Shown here piece by piece: positions 1-6,884 of a stretch of DNA of 15,278 nt (position 1 is its first letter; each line of letters begins with the position of its first letter). Both the position numbers and the translations under genes were made by a program. The DNA is from an uncultured Prevotella sp. (GTDB taxonomy: Bacteria; Bacteroidota; Bacteroidia; Bacteroidales; Bacteroidaceae). Location of the stretch: the NCBI GenBank assembly GCA_900770845.1, contig CAAGLS010000006.1, forward strand, positions 1 through 15,278, given 5' to 3'. Below the pieces are notes generated by a model. The model had not been told where the DNA came from. It did not search any database and worked only from the letters and a program-made list of their open reading frames with translations.

Positions 1-2115
1 AGCCCAAAGTGGGGCTAATCCCCATAGATAAGTCAACCTGCCGTACAACTCGGTCTTCATATTGCTCGTTCCTCGCAACACGAAGACCTCTTTAGTTTTC
101 TTGCCATATCCAAAGGTATAGGTAAGGTTGATTGCGAATGTTCGGCCTGTTTCCCTCATGTCCTTTGAGAAGGAGTAGTTTTGGGCGTTCAGCCTCTCCC
201 ATCTTTTATTGTATTCGTTGAAAATGTTCTCGACTCGGAACGAAAGGTATATGTTGCCGTTGCCGTAGGTGTACTCCGCATTGCAGCAGCCTTGCTTCCA
301 GGACTTCTCCATACCAGCCATGTCTATGTCTTTGTAAGGCCCCTCATACCACACATGGAATCGATTGTCGCCGAATGAATATTCGGCATCAGCAGAGAAC
401 GAGAGATAATTGAAAGTAGTGGCATAGGCACCACGCGTCTTGGTGAAATACCATTCCGGTGTCAAGCTCACAGAAAGTTTGTCATCCAGGAAATCACCAG
501 TAATCGAGTAGTTGGCACGCAGGTTGTCTATTGGTCTCGCATTGGTAAACGTCTCTATTATCCCTCCCATCTCTTTGTTGGCACTTGTGTAAAGAGTGAT
601 GAGGGAATTCTGGGTTGTTGCATATCCCAACCCAACATTCATGGAAAGCCAATCTGCTGTCAGCCATGTCGCATAAAGGTAGCTGTCCAACGAGGTCAAG
701 TTCTTAAGATTGGGATTGCCAGCCCTCCAACTGAGTTCAGACTGCTTGATGACAGCCTCGGTAGACTGGCTTGCCTCTGGCGCCTCTGCATAGAATTGCG
801 TAGTAAGGCCGAGTGATAGTTTCTTGTTTGGATTGTAGTTGGCAGATATATTCACGGTGGGTCTTACGAGGTACTCGCTTTTTCCAGTTCCAATCTTCCA
901 ATAGGATACGTAAAGTCCTGGACTAAGAGACAATTGAAGATTCTCTTTTGGTGACCAATATGCAGCAAGTGCGAATCTACTCTCTCCCCGCCGCTGATGG
1001 GTGTCGGCAGTGGTAGTTCCGCCATAGTGGGAGGAGTACCAGTCCATTGCGGTGGATAGCGACATGTTGAATGTCCAATGGTTGGATGCAAGGAAGAATG
1101 GCTTCATTTGCACACGGAATGAATTGACATCCTCTGCTGTGATGCTTGCCGTTTCCTCAGCTCCTCCAAGACTGTTGCGTACGGAAAAATTGTTGTGTGA
1201 ATAAGCGTAAGACCATAAACCTGTCATGACCCATTTCTTTGAAAAAGCTGTGTAATAGCTGCCAGAAATCTGAGGTGAGACGTTTCTTCCATCAGAGTGG
1301 GAGTATGAAGAGGATGAGGAGAACAAATTTGGATTCCAAGTGTTTGTGCCAGAGTTTCCGCTTCCTGGATTCTCCTGCCAAAGAAAAGCTGCAGTGTGGG
1401 TTGCCCGGAAGTTCTTCGTTTGGTATCTCGCGTTAAAAGCTGCCGAGATATTGTTTGACCTCTCCCAGCTATGATTTGTGGCACTTCGGTTGATTTCATC
1501 AAAATAATCGCCATTGTAGACCAGATCCTTGTAGGTTTCCGTCCCCCAAGAATCTGAGCGGTGGTCGCGCGAATAATTGCCGTTGACTATAGCCCCGAAA
1601 GTCATCTTCTTATAAACCAGTTTTGAAGAAACCGTGTGATACCCGGAATTGGGTATTTTCTGGAACAGATCCAATTTCGTGACACCGCCAACAACGTATT
1701 TTGATGTGACCAGATTCACTGCGACCTTTACGCCCTCGTAAGTTGGTTCTGTAGGATTCTCCATATATTCCACCCGCCTAACTTCCTTTGGCCAAAAGGT
1801 TGAGGCATCAATGTCATCTGCCTTCACACCATTAATGAAGTAGGTTATGGACTCGCCATTGCGCCCGGTCAGAACACCTTTTACCGACCTTATGACAGGC
1901 AAGTGCATGTTCTTGATCAGGCTCTCAATGCTATTGGCGAGATTCTTCTCATGTCGCGTAGGAATGAATATAGCCTTGTCGTTTTCTATCCATGCCCTTG
2001 AGCTTTTAACCACAACCTCATCAAGTTGGCGCACTTTGATACTGTCGTCAGCCTTTGTGGTTAGTGCACAGGCAAAAAGAAATACGAATGCAAATAACAA
2101 TTGATGTCTTGACAT
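1..2115 (-). CDS. Outer-membrane beta-barrel (TonB-dependent-receptor-like) protein, 3' end cut by the window
   Basis: I translated this strand by eye: from the ATG at 2115 the frame stays open for 705 codons and leaves the left edge without a stop. Residues 1-22 look like a Sec signal peptide (hydrophobic FAFVFLFACAL, then TKA before DD). The mature start carries DEVVVKSS, like the plug start of TonB-receptor-type proteins. The plug includes YFINGVKADDID and VEYMENPTEPTYEG. The rest is alternating aromatic beta-strands with RAGNPNLKNL and a near-C-terminal TYTFGYGKKTKE, typical of Bacteroidetes outer-membrane beta-barrel family proteins. The usual N-terminal carboxypeptidase-regulatory-like domain is absent. 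The likely role is substrate passage through, or binding at, the outer membrane; the substrate cannot be told. No SusD partner lies upstream. The tail after KKTKE is unusual; a -1 shift near position 88 gives another open tail (GLRVARNEQYEDRV), so a late frameshift cannot be excluded. Base composition is more AT-rich than the genes to the right. Confidence 0.88.
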   Translation of the reverse strand, partial: MSRHQLLFAFVFLFACALTTKADDSIKVRQLDEVVVKSSRAWIENDKAIFIPTRHEKNLANSIESLIKNMHLPVIRSVKGVLTGRNGESITYFINGVKADDIDASTFWPKEVRRVEYMENPTEPTYEGVKVAVNLVTSKYVVGGVTKLDLFQKIPNSGYHTVSSKLVYKKMTFGAIVNGNYSRDHRSDSWGTETYKDLVYNGDYFDEINRSATNHSWERSNNISAAFNARYQTKNFRATHTAAFLWQENPGSGNSGTNTWNPNLFSSSSSYSHSDGRNVSPQISGSYYTAFSKKWVMTGLWSYAYSHNNFSVRNSLGGAEETASITAEDVNSFRVQMKPFFLASNHWTFNMSLSTAMDWYSSHYGGTTTADTHQRRGESRFALAAYWSPKENLQLSLSPGLYVSYWKIGTGKSEYLVRPTVNISANYNPNKKLSLGLTTQFYAEAPEASQSTEAVIKQSELSWRAGNPNLKNLTSLDSYLYATWLTADWLSMNVGLGYATTQNSLITLYTSANKEMGGIIETFTNARPIDNLRANYSITGDFLDDKLSVSLTPEWYFTKTRGAYATTFNYLSFSADAEYSFGDNRFHVWYEGPYKDIDMAGMEKSWKQGCCNAEYTYGNGNIYLSFRVENIFNEYNKRWERLNAQNYSFSKDMRETGRTFAINLTYTFGYGKKTKEVFVLRGTSNMKTELYGRLTYLWGLAPLWA

Positions 2116-2277
2116 AAAACTAAATTATTGTAAATTACTCGGTTACTACATGCTCGATTTAGGTTTTTAACCAATGAATTATCTTATGGCAGATTCTAAA
2201 CATTAGCTCAAGATGCGTTTTTGCCCTCAAAGTACCATCCGTCAAGAGCCTCTCGTCAGATAGATCTCCACACCAAA

Positions 2278-2475
2278 GCTCCTCCGTGGCGGTGGCAGAA
2301 ATCTGTCAGCGTCTTTGAAACTCAACGTGTGTATGGCATTGCAGAACTTGCCAAGCAATTCCATTCCCTAATCGCTTCAGATAGCGATAGGACCCCTTAT
2401 GAGAAAGTCCGTGCCTCTTGCCGAACTCGCTCATGGCAGCAATGACATATAATATTTTGTTGCCAATATTGGAAT
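2278..2475 (-). pseudogene. Decayed DUF3791-type small gene
   Basis: One frame reads NKILYVIAAMSEFGKRHG followed by LSHKGSYRYLKRLGNGIAW. This fits my memory of the DUF3791 pattern: a hydrophobic helix, then EFxxxxGLxxKxAYRYLKxxxGI. The expected continuation (HTLSxxDA, then CRRxGG) is also present but in two other frames: IHTLSFKDA in one, then TDFCHRHGG in the third. At least two frameshifts therefore break the gene. DUF3791 proteins are small, of unproven function, and often sit beside toxin-like DUF3990 genes; no DUF3990 gene is recognisable here. There is no good start codon between the promoter at 2499-2530 and the conserved part, so the N-terminus is probably damaged too. The family call is from memory of the motif, not from a search. 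Confidence 0.5.
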
Positions 2476-2498
2476 TGTCCGTAGTTTTCCTATTTTCC

Positions 2499-2530
2499 GC
2501 AAAGATAGCGTTTAATTGGCGAAGCCCCAA
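2499..2530 (-). promoter_or_regulatory. Bacteroidetes-type promoter upstream of the decayed gene
   Basis: On the minus strand TTG (2530-2528) is followed after exactly 20 bases by TATCTTTGC (2507-2499), which matches the Bacteroidetes sigma factor consensus TTG-N19/20-TAnnTTTG. It points at the DUF3791-like remnant and, further on, the outer-membrane protein gene at 2115. Confidence 0.6.
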
Positions 2531-2566
2531 ATGTTTTAAAGTATTTCTTTGCCTTAGATTAGTAGT

Positions 2567-3544
2567 TCACAGGAAAATGTTCACGCATCCCATGAGGGTT
2601 CCAAGCAATGCGCCGAGCCATACGATGGCCCGCAGCTCCTTGTTCATCACTTGCAGGATGAGCGCCTCCGTCTCGTTCATGTCCATCTCGTTGATGCGCT
2701 CACGCACGATGGTGCTGATGTCGATGCTCTCAAGAATCTTGGGCAGATGGTCAGAGATGATGGTCTTGTAGATGGAGACCAACGTGGCCACAGCATCTGC
2801 GAGCTTGGCGTCCTGCCCCGCAAGCAGTTCTTTCACTGGTTTGGCAAGGAACTTGTCGGTCTCGCTCCCAACAAGGTTGGCGATGATGCCATCGCCGTTC
2901 TTCTGTAGAATCTCGTTGACGTTCTTGGCAAGGAACCTCTCTACAGGCTCACGCAACAGTTCGAGGAACTTGTTGATGACGCTACCCGTGAAGAGCAGTT
3001 TGGCTGCCAAGCCAAGCCCACCGGCCAGCCCTCCTATTTCAGAGAGAATGTCCTCACTTCCGTTGGAACTCATCTTTTCTGCGATATAAGTCATCGCCGC
3101 ATGCGCCACCTGCCGCCCCAATTCGGGATTCGAAAGCTTTTCATGCATTTGTCGGGCAAGGCTCTCCTTCGCATTGTCGGCCAACGTCGACACGTCCTCC
3201 CGAGAAAGATAATGCTCCAAGAATTGCGCCACGGTCTCGCTGTTGGCTTTCTGTTTGGCAATGAAGTCCTCGATTGACGCGCGCACCCTGCCCACCATAC
3301 TGTCAGAAAGGAGATACTTCTCCAACACCTCTTGGCTCATCAAGTTGTCGCTGATGGCGGCGCCCACAGCCTCAGCGATACGTCCCTTTTCCTTGGGTAT
3401 GATGCCGGGGGTGAACGGCACGCGCCATCCCATGATGTGTTTCGCCGTATGCGGACGGAACAACATTCGGATGGCAATGTCGTTGGTGACGTAGCCGATG
3501 ACGCCACCAACCAATGGTGCGATGATGTAGGATGTGATGATCAT
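2567..3544 (-). CDS. DUF445 family membrane protein
   Basis: 325 residues. The N-terminus (MIITSYIIAPLVGGVIGYVT) is a membrane segment followed by NDIAIRMLFRPH and, a little later, the PFTPGIIPKEKGRIAEAVG motif, together the hallmark of DUF445 (YheB-like) proteins. The middle is a long charged helical region (about residues 60-300). The C-terminus (LRAIVWLGALLGTLMGCVN) is a second membrane segment, so both ends are anchored and the helical body lies between them. The biochemical role of the family is not established. I chose the ATG at 3544 because the family begins at this membrane helix and a purine run (AAAGAAAGAAGA) sits directly before it; an in-frame start 21 codons upstream would only add a charged non-family stretch. 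The promoter at 3785-3816 points toward it through the nuclease remnant. No partner gene overlaps it. Confidence 0.9.
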   Translation of the reverse strand: MIITSYIIAPLVGGVIGYVTNDIAIRMLFRPHTAKHIMGWRVPFTPGIIPKEKGRIAEAVGAAISDNLMSQEVLEKYLLSDSMVGRVRASIEDFIAKQKANSETVAQFLEHYLSREDVSTLADNAKESLARQMHEKLSNPELGRQVAHAAMTYIAEKMSSNGSEDILSEIGGLAGGLGLAAKLLFTGSVINKFLELLREPVERFLAKNVNEILQKNGDGIIANLVGSETDKFLAKPVKELLAGQDAKLADAVATLVSIYKTIISDHLPKILESIDISTIVRERINEMDMNETEALILQVMNKELRAIVWLGALLGTLMGCVNIFL

Positions 3545-3560
3545 TCTTCTTTCTTTAGTT

Positions 3561-3769
3561 CTACGGTTTTGCAATTTCCTCAATAGAAAATCCTGTTGCT
3601 TTTGCAATCGTCTTCAATGGCGGGCCCAAGACTTTCATTGCCTTTGCGTTCATTCTTCAAGCGCGCCTTGCCCGATGCCTTGCCCCAGCGTTTTCAACGC
3701 TGCTGTGTCAAGGACGTTGTCCATATTCCAGCAAGCCCTCAGGCTGCGCCATGCATCGTCTTTGCCCAC
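3561..3769 (-). pseudogene. C-terminal remnant of a PD-(D/E)XK (Rpn/transposase-type) nuclease gene
   Basis: Two frames together rebuild the usual C-terminus of Bacteroidetes PD-(D/E)XK nuclease/transposase-family proteins. The first reads WRSLRACWNMDNVLDTA and then LGQGIGQGALEE, like the family's 'SLKxYRDxxNVxDTA' and Gly/Glu-rich repeats. After a frameshift the second reads KVLGPPLKTIAKATGFSIEE and ends IAKP-stop at 3561, like 'LGxPxxxIAKATGLSIEEIxKL'. The catalytic N-terminal domain is not recognisable here; the first frame has a stop just upstream (3770-3772). It lies between a strong promoter and the DUF445 start codon, so the original gene may have been deleted down to its 3' end. The family is recalled from the motif, not confirmed by a search. 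Confidence 0.5.
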
Positions 3770-3784
3770 TTAGGCGTTTCACCT

Positions 3785-3816
3785 GCAAATATAGGCATTG
3801 TTTGTGATATGCGCAA
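3785..3816 (-). promoter_or_regulatory. Bacteroidetes-type promoter, probably for the DUF445 gene
   Basis: On the minus strand TTG (3816-3814), 20 bases, then TATATTTGC (3793-3785). It fits the consensus fully. The first intact gene downstream is the DUF445 gene about 240 bases on, with the nuclease remnant in between. The same TATATTTGCAGG string recurs on the plus strand at 9125. Confidence 0.65.
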
Positions 3817-4084
3817 ATTATTTGGACTGATAGTTTCCGAACCTTTTGACAGAAGTTCTGCAGGGGCAATTGCCGTTTCCAACATAGTAAATTCGTTTTA
3901 TTGGTGTACAAAAGGGCGCAACGAGTACAATGAAGCTTGCTTCCATTGCCGAGTGCGTCCCATTCTGACTTTTCGACGGCAAAGGTAAAGAACAGGTGTG
4001 CCAAATTCTGACCAACCAAAAACTTTTGTCGCGTTCCTTAGCAGAGTGTTCCTGTGAGGGTAACAGGAATATGCTGTGTTTTGG

Positions 4085-4147
4085 CACGCAGATTGCGCAG
4101 AAGACGCAGATTGTTTCTGTTTCTGCGGAATCCGCGGAATCGGCGTG
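4085..4147. repeat. 63-bp imperfect palindrome of the CGCAGAT / ATCTGCG type
   Basis: The left arm starts CACGCAGATTGCGCAGAAG and the right arm ends CCGCGGAATCGGCGTG. Compared with its reverse complement, the outer 26 bases of each arm match at about 20 positions, with an 11-base centre rich in T. The arms are also internally repetitive (CGCAGA recurs). It could form a long hairpin after the comF gene. Intergenic palindromes with this flavour occur in many Bacteroidetes genomes; its function is unknown. Confidence 0.5.
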
Positions 4148-4209
4148 GGAAAAGAACCAAGAAAACCTCAAAACCACTGCCATTCCATTGAATGTCTGCT
4201 GCCCGGGAG

Positions 4210-4229
4210 GTCCGCTGCCCTCAGCGGAC
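4210..4229. repeat. Perfect 8-bp stem with 4-base loop
   Basis: GTCCGCTG (4210-4217), loop CCCT, CAGCGGAC (4222-4229). It lies about 90 bases past the comF stop on the minus strand. No T-run follows on either strand, so it is not a standard terminator. Confidence 0.45.
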
Positions 4230-4320
4230 AGATGACGCTGACACAAAGGAGAACCTCAAAAAAACTCTGCCCTACCATTCCCATGAACATGGATTGTGGT
4301 TGGCGAAGATTGTGACCAGC

Positions 4321-5106
4321 CTACGTTGTTGTTGGCCCGGTCTGCCCAATCAGCCGGTCGGGGTCAAGCGGGCGCATGTCGTCGTCGAAGCGCGTGCCGG
4401 CAAAAGCCAGCGTGGCCACACTGACGCGGACGCCCTGCACTTTGGCAAGCTCACAGGCACAGGCTGAGAGCGTGGCTCCCGTGGTGCATACATCGTCGAC
4501 GAGCAGGATGCTGCGATGCTCCAACCGCTTGGGGCTCGCCACGCTGAACACGCCGGCCACATTCTCCTGCCGCTCCTGCCGGCTGAGATGCGTCTGCGAC
4601 AGATGGAAGGACGTTCGGCGAAGGCTTTGCGCATCCATTCCGATGCCCGTCTCGTGGGCCAAGCCGGCCGCGATGGCCTCGCTCTGGTTGTAGCCGCGCT
4701 GCCGTTTCCGCTTGGGAGCCAAGGGTACGGGTACGATGAGGTTGATGTCGTCGAAGAACCCGTTTGCCGCCAGCTCGCGCGCCATCAGCTGTCCGAGGCC
4801 GTAGCCAATGTCAGGACGGGAGTAGTATTTCAGTTTGTAGATGGCCTGGGCCGTTGGCGAGCCGGCCTTGTAGAAGAACAGGGCGGCGGCCTTCTCCACG
4901 GGGGCGAGGTGCCAGAAGAGCATGGCCATGTCGTTGTCGTAGGGATTCAAGGCGTAGCCCGTGCGCGGAAGGGCCAGGTTGCACCCCACGCACACCAATT
5001 GCTCGCATGCTCCCAACCGCATGCCGCACACAGCGCAAGGGCGGGGCGCCAACGTGTCCATCCACCGGCGGAAGAACAGCGGGATAAGATGGCCACGCGA
5101 CGTCAT
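4321..5106 (-). CDS. comF: ComF family phosphoribosyltransferase-like protein
   Basis: 261 residues from the ATG at 5106. An N-terminal zinc-finger-like pair CAVC (24-27) and CVGC (39-42) is followed by the phosphoribosyltransferase domain: YKLKYYSRPDIG, then the conserved IVPVPLAPKRKRQRGYNQSE segment, SQTHLSRQERQENVAGVF, and the PRPP loop VDDVCTTGAT at 203-212. This is the full ComF/GntX layout at normal length. In competent bacteria ComF takes part in DNA uptake in the cytoplasm; the biochemical reaction is not settled, and in Bacteroidetes the role is inferred from homology. The start was chosen because it overlaps the recX stop as ATGA, a typical sign of translational coupling; an in-frame ATG 11 codons earlier would run further into recX. 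It is the last gene of the prmC-recX-comF run. Confidence 0.9.
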   Translation of the reverse strand: MTSRGHLIPLFFRRWMDTLAPRPCAVCGMRLGACEQLVCVGCNLALPRTGYALNPYDNDMAMLFWHLAPVEKAAALFFYKAGSPTAQAIYKLKYYSRPDIGYGLGQLMARELAANGFFDDINLIVPVPLAPKRKRQRGYNQSEAIAAGLAHETGIGMDAQSLRRTSFHLSQTHLSRQERQENVAGVFSVASPKRLEHRSILLVDDVCTTGATLSACACELAKVQGVRVSVATLAFAGTRFDDDMRPLDPDRLIGQTGPTTT

Positions 5107-5585
5107 TCGAGCGCGTCCTCCTCCACTTTGTCCACACACTTGCGGATGAGGTCGAGCGTGTAGCCGCGGCCCATGGCAAACTTGATGAGCTTGCAGCTGC
5201 GCTCATAGTCGGAAGCCGCAGTGATTTGCCGCCACTTGGCCTTGAGCAGCGGACGCAGCTGGGCGAGGTATTCCTCGTCGTCGACAGCGTCGAGTATGGG
5301 AGCGAACACGCTCTCCTCCACGCCCTTCGTCAGCAGGGCCTGCTCTATCTTGCGGCGTCCCCAGCCATTGTAGTGTATCTTGTCGGCCACGAAAGCCCGG
5401 GCATAACGGGCGTCGTCGACGAACTTCTGCTCGACGAGCTGTTGCAGCACGCGCTGCCGCGCATCGTCGGGCAACTGCCATTGGCGCATCTTCTGAAGCA
5501 TCTCGCCGCTGCTGTGCTCCGCCTTGACGCAGAGACTGGAGAGCTTGACGAGAGCCTCCTTCTCGGTAATCGGTTTCTTTAGCAT
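5103..5585 (-). CDS. recX: RecX family regulatory protein
   Basis: 160 residues from the ATG at 5585. The helical RecX repeats are clear: LSSLCVKAEHSSGEMLQKMR, then LVEQKFVDDARYARAFVADK and GWGRRKIEQALLTKGV, and a C-terminal repeat ending SCKLIKFAMGRGYTLDLIRK. RecX binds RecA and limits its filament growth during recombination and SOS repair. Length is normal for the family. A longer in-frame start 13 codons upstream adds LADGHQTNCTTK, which is not family-like, so I prefer MLKKPITEKEAL. Its stop overlaps the comF start (ATGA), so the two are probably made together. RecX often sits beside recA; here it follows prmC instead, as I recall from other Bacteroidales. The 179-base gap from prmC contains a 22-bp tandem array and a hairpin. 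Confidence 0.9.
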   Translation of the reverse strand: MLKKPITEKEALVKLSSLCVKAEHSSGEMLQKMRQWQLPDDARQRVLQQLVEQKFVDDARYARAFVADKIHYNGWGRRKIEQALLTKGVEESVFAPILDAVDDEEYLAQLRPLLKAKWRQITAASDYERSCKLIKFAMGRGYTLDLIRKCVDKVEEDALE

Positions 5586-5632
5586 CTTTGTTGTACAGTT
5601 TGTTTGGTGACCATCCGCCAACATCCCTCCGA

Positions 5633-5664
5633 CACGGCGCGAAAGTCTGGGAGCCGTGCTTTTT
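5633..5664 (+). other. Terminator-like hairpin with no gene feeding it
   Basis: CACGGC (5633-5638), 14-base loop, GCCGTG (5653-5658), then C and TTTTT (5660-5664). Read on the plus strand it looks like a weak intrinsic terminator, but the neighbouring genes run on the minus strand, where it carries an A-run on its 5' side instead. It lies in the recX leader. Confidence 0.35.
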
Positions 5665-5688
5665 GACGATTGCTGATGATCTCTTGGT

Positions 5689-5752
5689 CTTTATAGGATG
5701 GCAGCCAAACTTTCATAGGATGGCAGCCTACCTTTCATAGGATGATAGCCTA
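5689..5752. repeat. Three-copy 22-bp tandem array between prmC and recX
   Basis: The core ATAGGATGGCAGCC recurs with exact 22-base spacing: ATAGGATG starts at 5693, 5715 and 5737. Copies 1 and 2 share the core exactly; copy 3 reads ATAGGATGATAGCC. Spacers are CTTTC-like. It sits in the untranslated gap just after the prmC stop. Too short and regular to be CRISPR (no distinct spacers); the role is unknown. Confidence 0.75.
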
Positions 5753-5764
5753 ACTCACACAGAA

Positions 5765-6592
5765 TCACCGCTGGCCAAGGGCATAGCGGCGGTGGCCATA
5801 GTCGTCGACGACGACTTCCACGGAGCCGAAGCCAAGGCCACGCATCAGCTCCGCCGTGTCGTCGGCGAAGCGCGGGTTGACCTCGAAGAGCAGCCAGCCC
5901 CCCTCCACCAAGGCCTTGGAGGCATAGCGCGAGATGGAACGGTAGAACCGCAGCGGGTCGTCGTCGGGCACGAAGAGGGCCTGGCGGGGCTCATGGTCGA
6001 CCACCAAGGGTTCCATATCCCTGCGCTCACTCTCGGTCACATAGGGCGGATTGCTCACCACGACATCCCACTGCCGCACGTCGTCGGGGGGGTCGAGGGC
6101 GTTGCAGCGGCGAAACTCCACCCGCGCCCCAAGCCGCGAGGCGTTGCCGGCGGCCACAGTGAGCGCAGCCTCGGAGATGTCCCACGCCTCCACACGGTTC
6201 CCTCCACACTCCAAGGCCAGCGACACGGCGATGCAGCCCGAACCCGTGCCGACATCGAGCGCGCGGCTGCCCGCGGCCATCCGCCCGGCGGCCATCTCCA
6301 CAAGCCGAGCCGTCTCAGGACGGGGAATGAGCACCGACGGATTGACGTGGAAGACACGCCCGCGGAAGTCGGCCTGGCCAAGAACATACTGTACGGGCTC
6401 ACCTTGTTGGAGGCGTTTGAAAATTTTATCCAACAACATTTTCTGTTCTGCGGATAATTCGTTAACTTTGCCACATACTAAATCAGTGAGCGAAAACCCA
6501 AATCGCAAATCAAGCACGGTGCGAGCCACGGCCTGTGCCTCGCCGGCGGAATAGAGCGGCGTCAAGCTGCGCCACAACTCTGTGTATGTCAT
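5765..6592 (-). CDS. prmC: Peptide chain release factor N5-glutamine methyltransferase
   Basis: 275 residues, normal for PrmC. It methylates the Gln of the GGQ motif in release factors 1 and 2 using S-adenosylmethionine, in the cytoplasm, improving translation termination. Visible marks are an N-terminal helical domain (1-65), QYVLGQADFRG (69-79), VLIPRPET (87-94), the SAM-binding motif LDVGTGSGC (112-120), acidic AWDIS (136-140), and the substrate-binding NPPYV (181-185), which defines N5-glutamine methyltransferases. The C-terminal VVVDDYGHRRYALGQR is also typical. It is divergent from ribD and leads the run to recX and comF. A TAAGTTTGC promoter -7 box ends 3 bases before the ATG, so the message may be leaderless or nearly so. 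Confidence 0.95.
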   Translation of the reverse strand: MTYTELWRSLTPLYSAGEAQAVARTVLDLRFGFSLTDLVCGKVNELSAEQKMLLDKIFKRLQQGEPVQYVLGQADFRGRVFHVNPSVLIPRPETARLVEMAAGRMAAGSRALDVGTGSGCIAVSLALECGGNRVEAWDISEAALTVAAGNASRLGARVEFRRCNALDPPDDVRQWDVVVSNPPYVTESERRDMEPLVVDHEPRQALFVPDDDPLRFYRSISRYASKALVEGGWLLFEVNPRFADDTAELMRGLGFGSVEVVVDDYGHRRYALGQR

Positions 6593-6595
6593 GCT

Positions 6596-6604
6596 GCAAA
6601 CTTA
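6596..6604 (-). promoter_or_regulatory. Possible prmC promoter -7 box right at the start codon
   Basis: TAAGTTTGC on the minus strand fits TAnnTTTG. The ATG begins at 6592, so transcription would begin at about the start codon. No TTG is found 19-20 bases upstream, so only half of the consensus is present. Confidence 0.35.
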
Positions 6605-6672
6605 CAAAAAAATTTGCAATCACGGCTGCTCTTCCACCATAAAATCTCCGTGCGCCTTTGGTACATGCCATC

Positions 6673-6870
6673 AAGGTCGGTTCTAAAAATTAGGTCGAGG
6701 CGTATGCTGCCAGCTATCGGGACTCTGGAACGTAAGTTGAAGAGGGAGTGTAGCGGGCTATACGACCGATGAGACTTGACTTTTTGGGGACCGATAGATG
6801 CAGAAGACAACCGAAATAACATATATACATATCGGCTTGGTTTCTAAACCTAATTTTTAGAACCGGCCTT
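6673..6870 (+). mobile_element. MITE-like element, copy 1 (upstream of ribD)
   Basis: 198 bp bounded by terminal inverted repeats: AAGG then TCGGTTCTAAAAATTAGG at the left (6673-6694), matched on the right (6849-6870) with one mismatch in 22. The interior is palindromic too: CTATCGG near the left pairs with CCGATAG at the right, and GTGTAGCGGGCTATAC forms a central hairpin with one G-T pair. It carries no transposase. About 85-90% of it is shared by eye with copy 2 (7869-8064) and copy 3 (14278-14551), all in the same orientation. The minus-strand frame across it is not protein-like. Its right end lies 14 bases before the ribD ATG. No target duplication is clear. Confidence 0.8.
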
Positions 6871-6884
6871 AATAAGAGAAACAA

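Larger units (their letters stand above)
3817..4320. other. Gene-free interval upstream of the DUF445 promoter and downstream of comF
   Basis: Small frames on both strands here lack protein-family features and I regard them as noise. A TACCTTTGC box (minus strand, about 3980) resembles a promoter -7 element, but no TTG sits at the right spacing. The two palindromes at 4085-4147 and 4210-4229 are listed separately. I see nothing else. Confidence 0.5.

Noticed and set aside
1..110. Frameshift at the end of the outer-membrane protein gene
   Set aside because: The frame after KKTKE looks atypical and a -1 shift gives another open tail, but the window ends before either can be judged by a stop codon.
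3818..4246. 142-codon minus-strand frame after comF
   Set aside because: It spans the 63-bp palindrome, whose repeats give the odd SADSAE/CVFCAIC translation; no family features.
5633..5664. Functional plus-strand terminator
   Set aside because: No plus-strand gene ends near it; kept only as a hairpin.
5689..5752. CRISPR array
   Set aside because: Period of 22 bp with no unique spacers and no cas genes; it is a simple tandem repeat. The same holds for 9740-9805.
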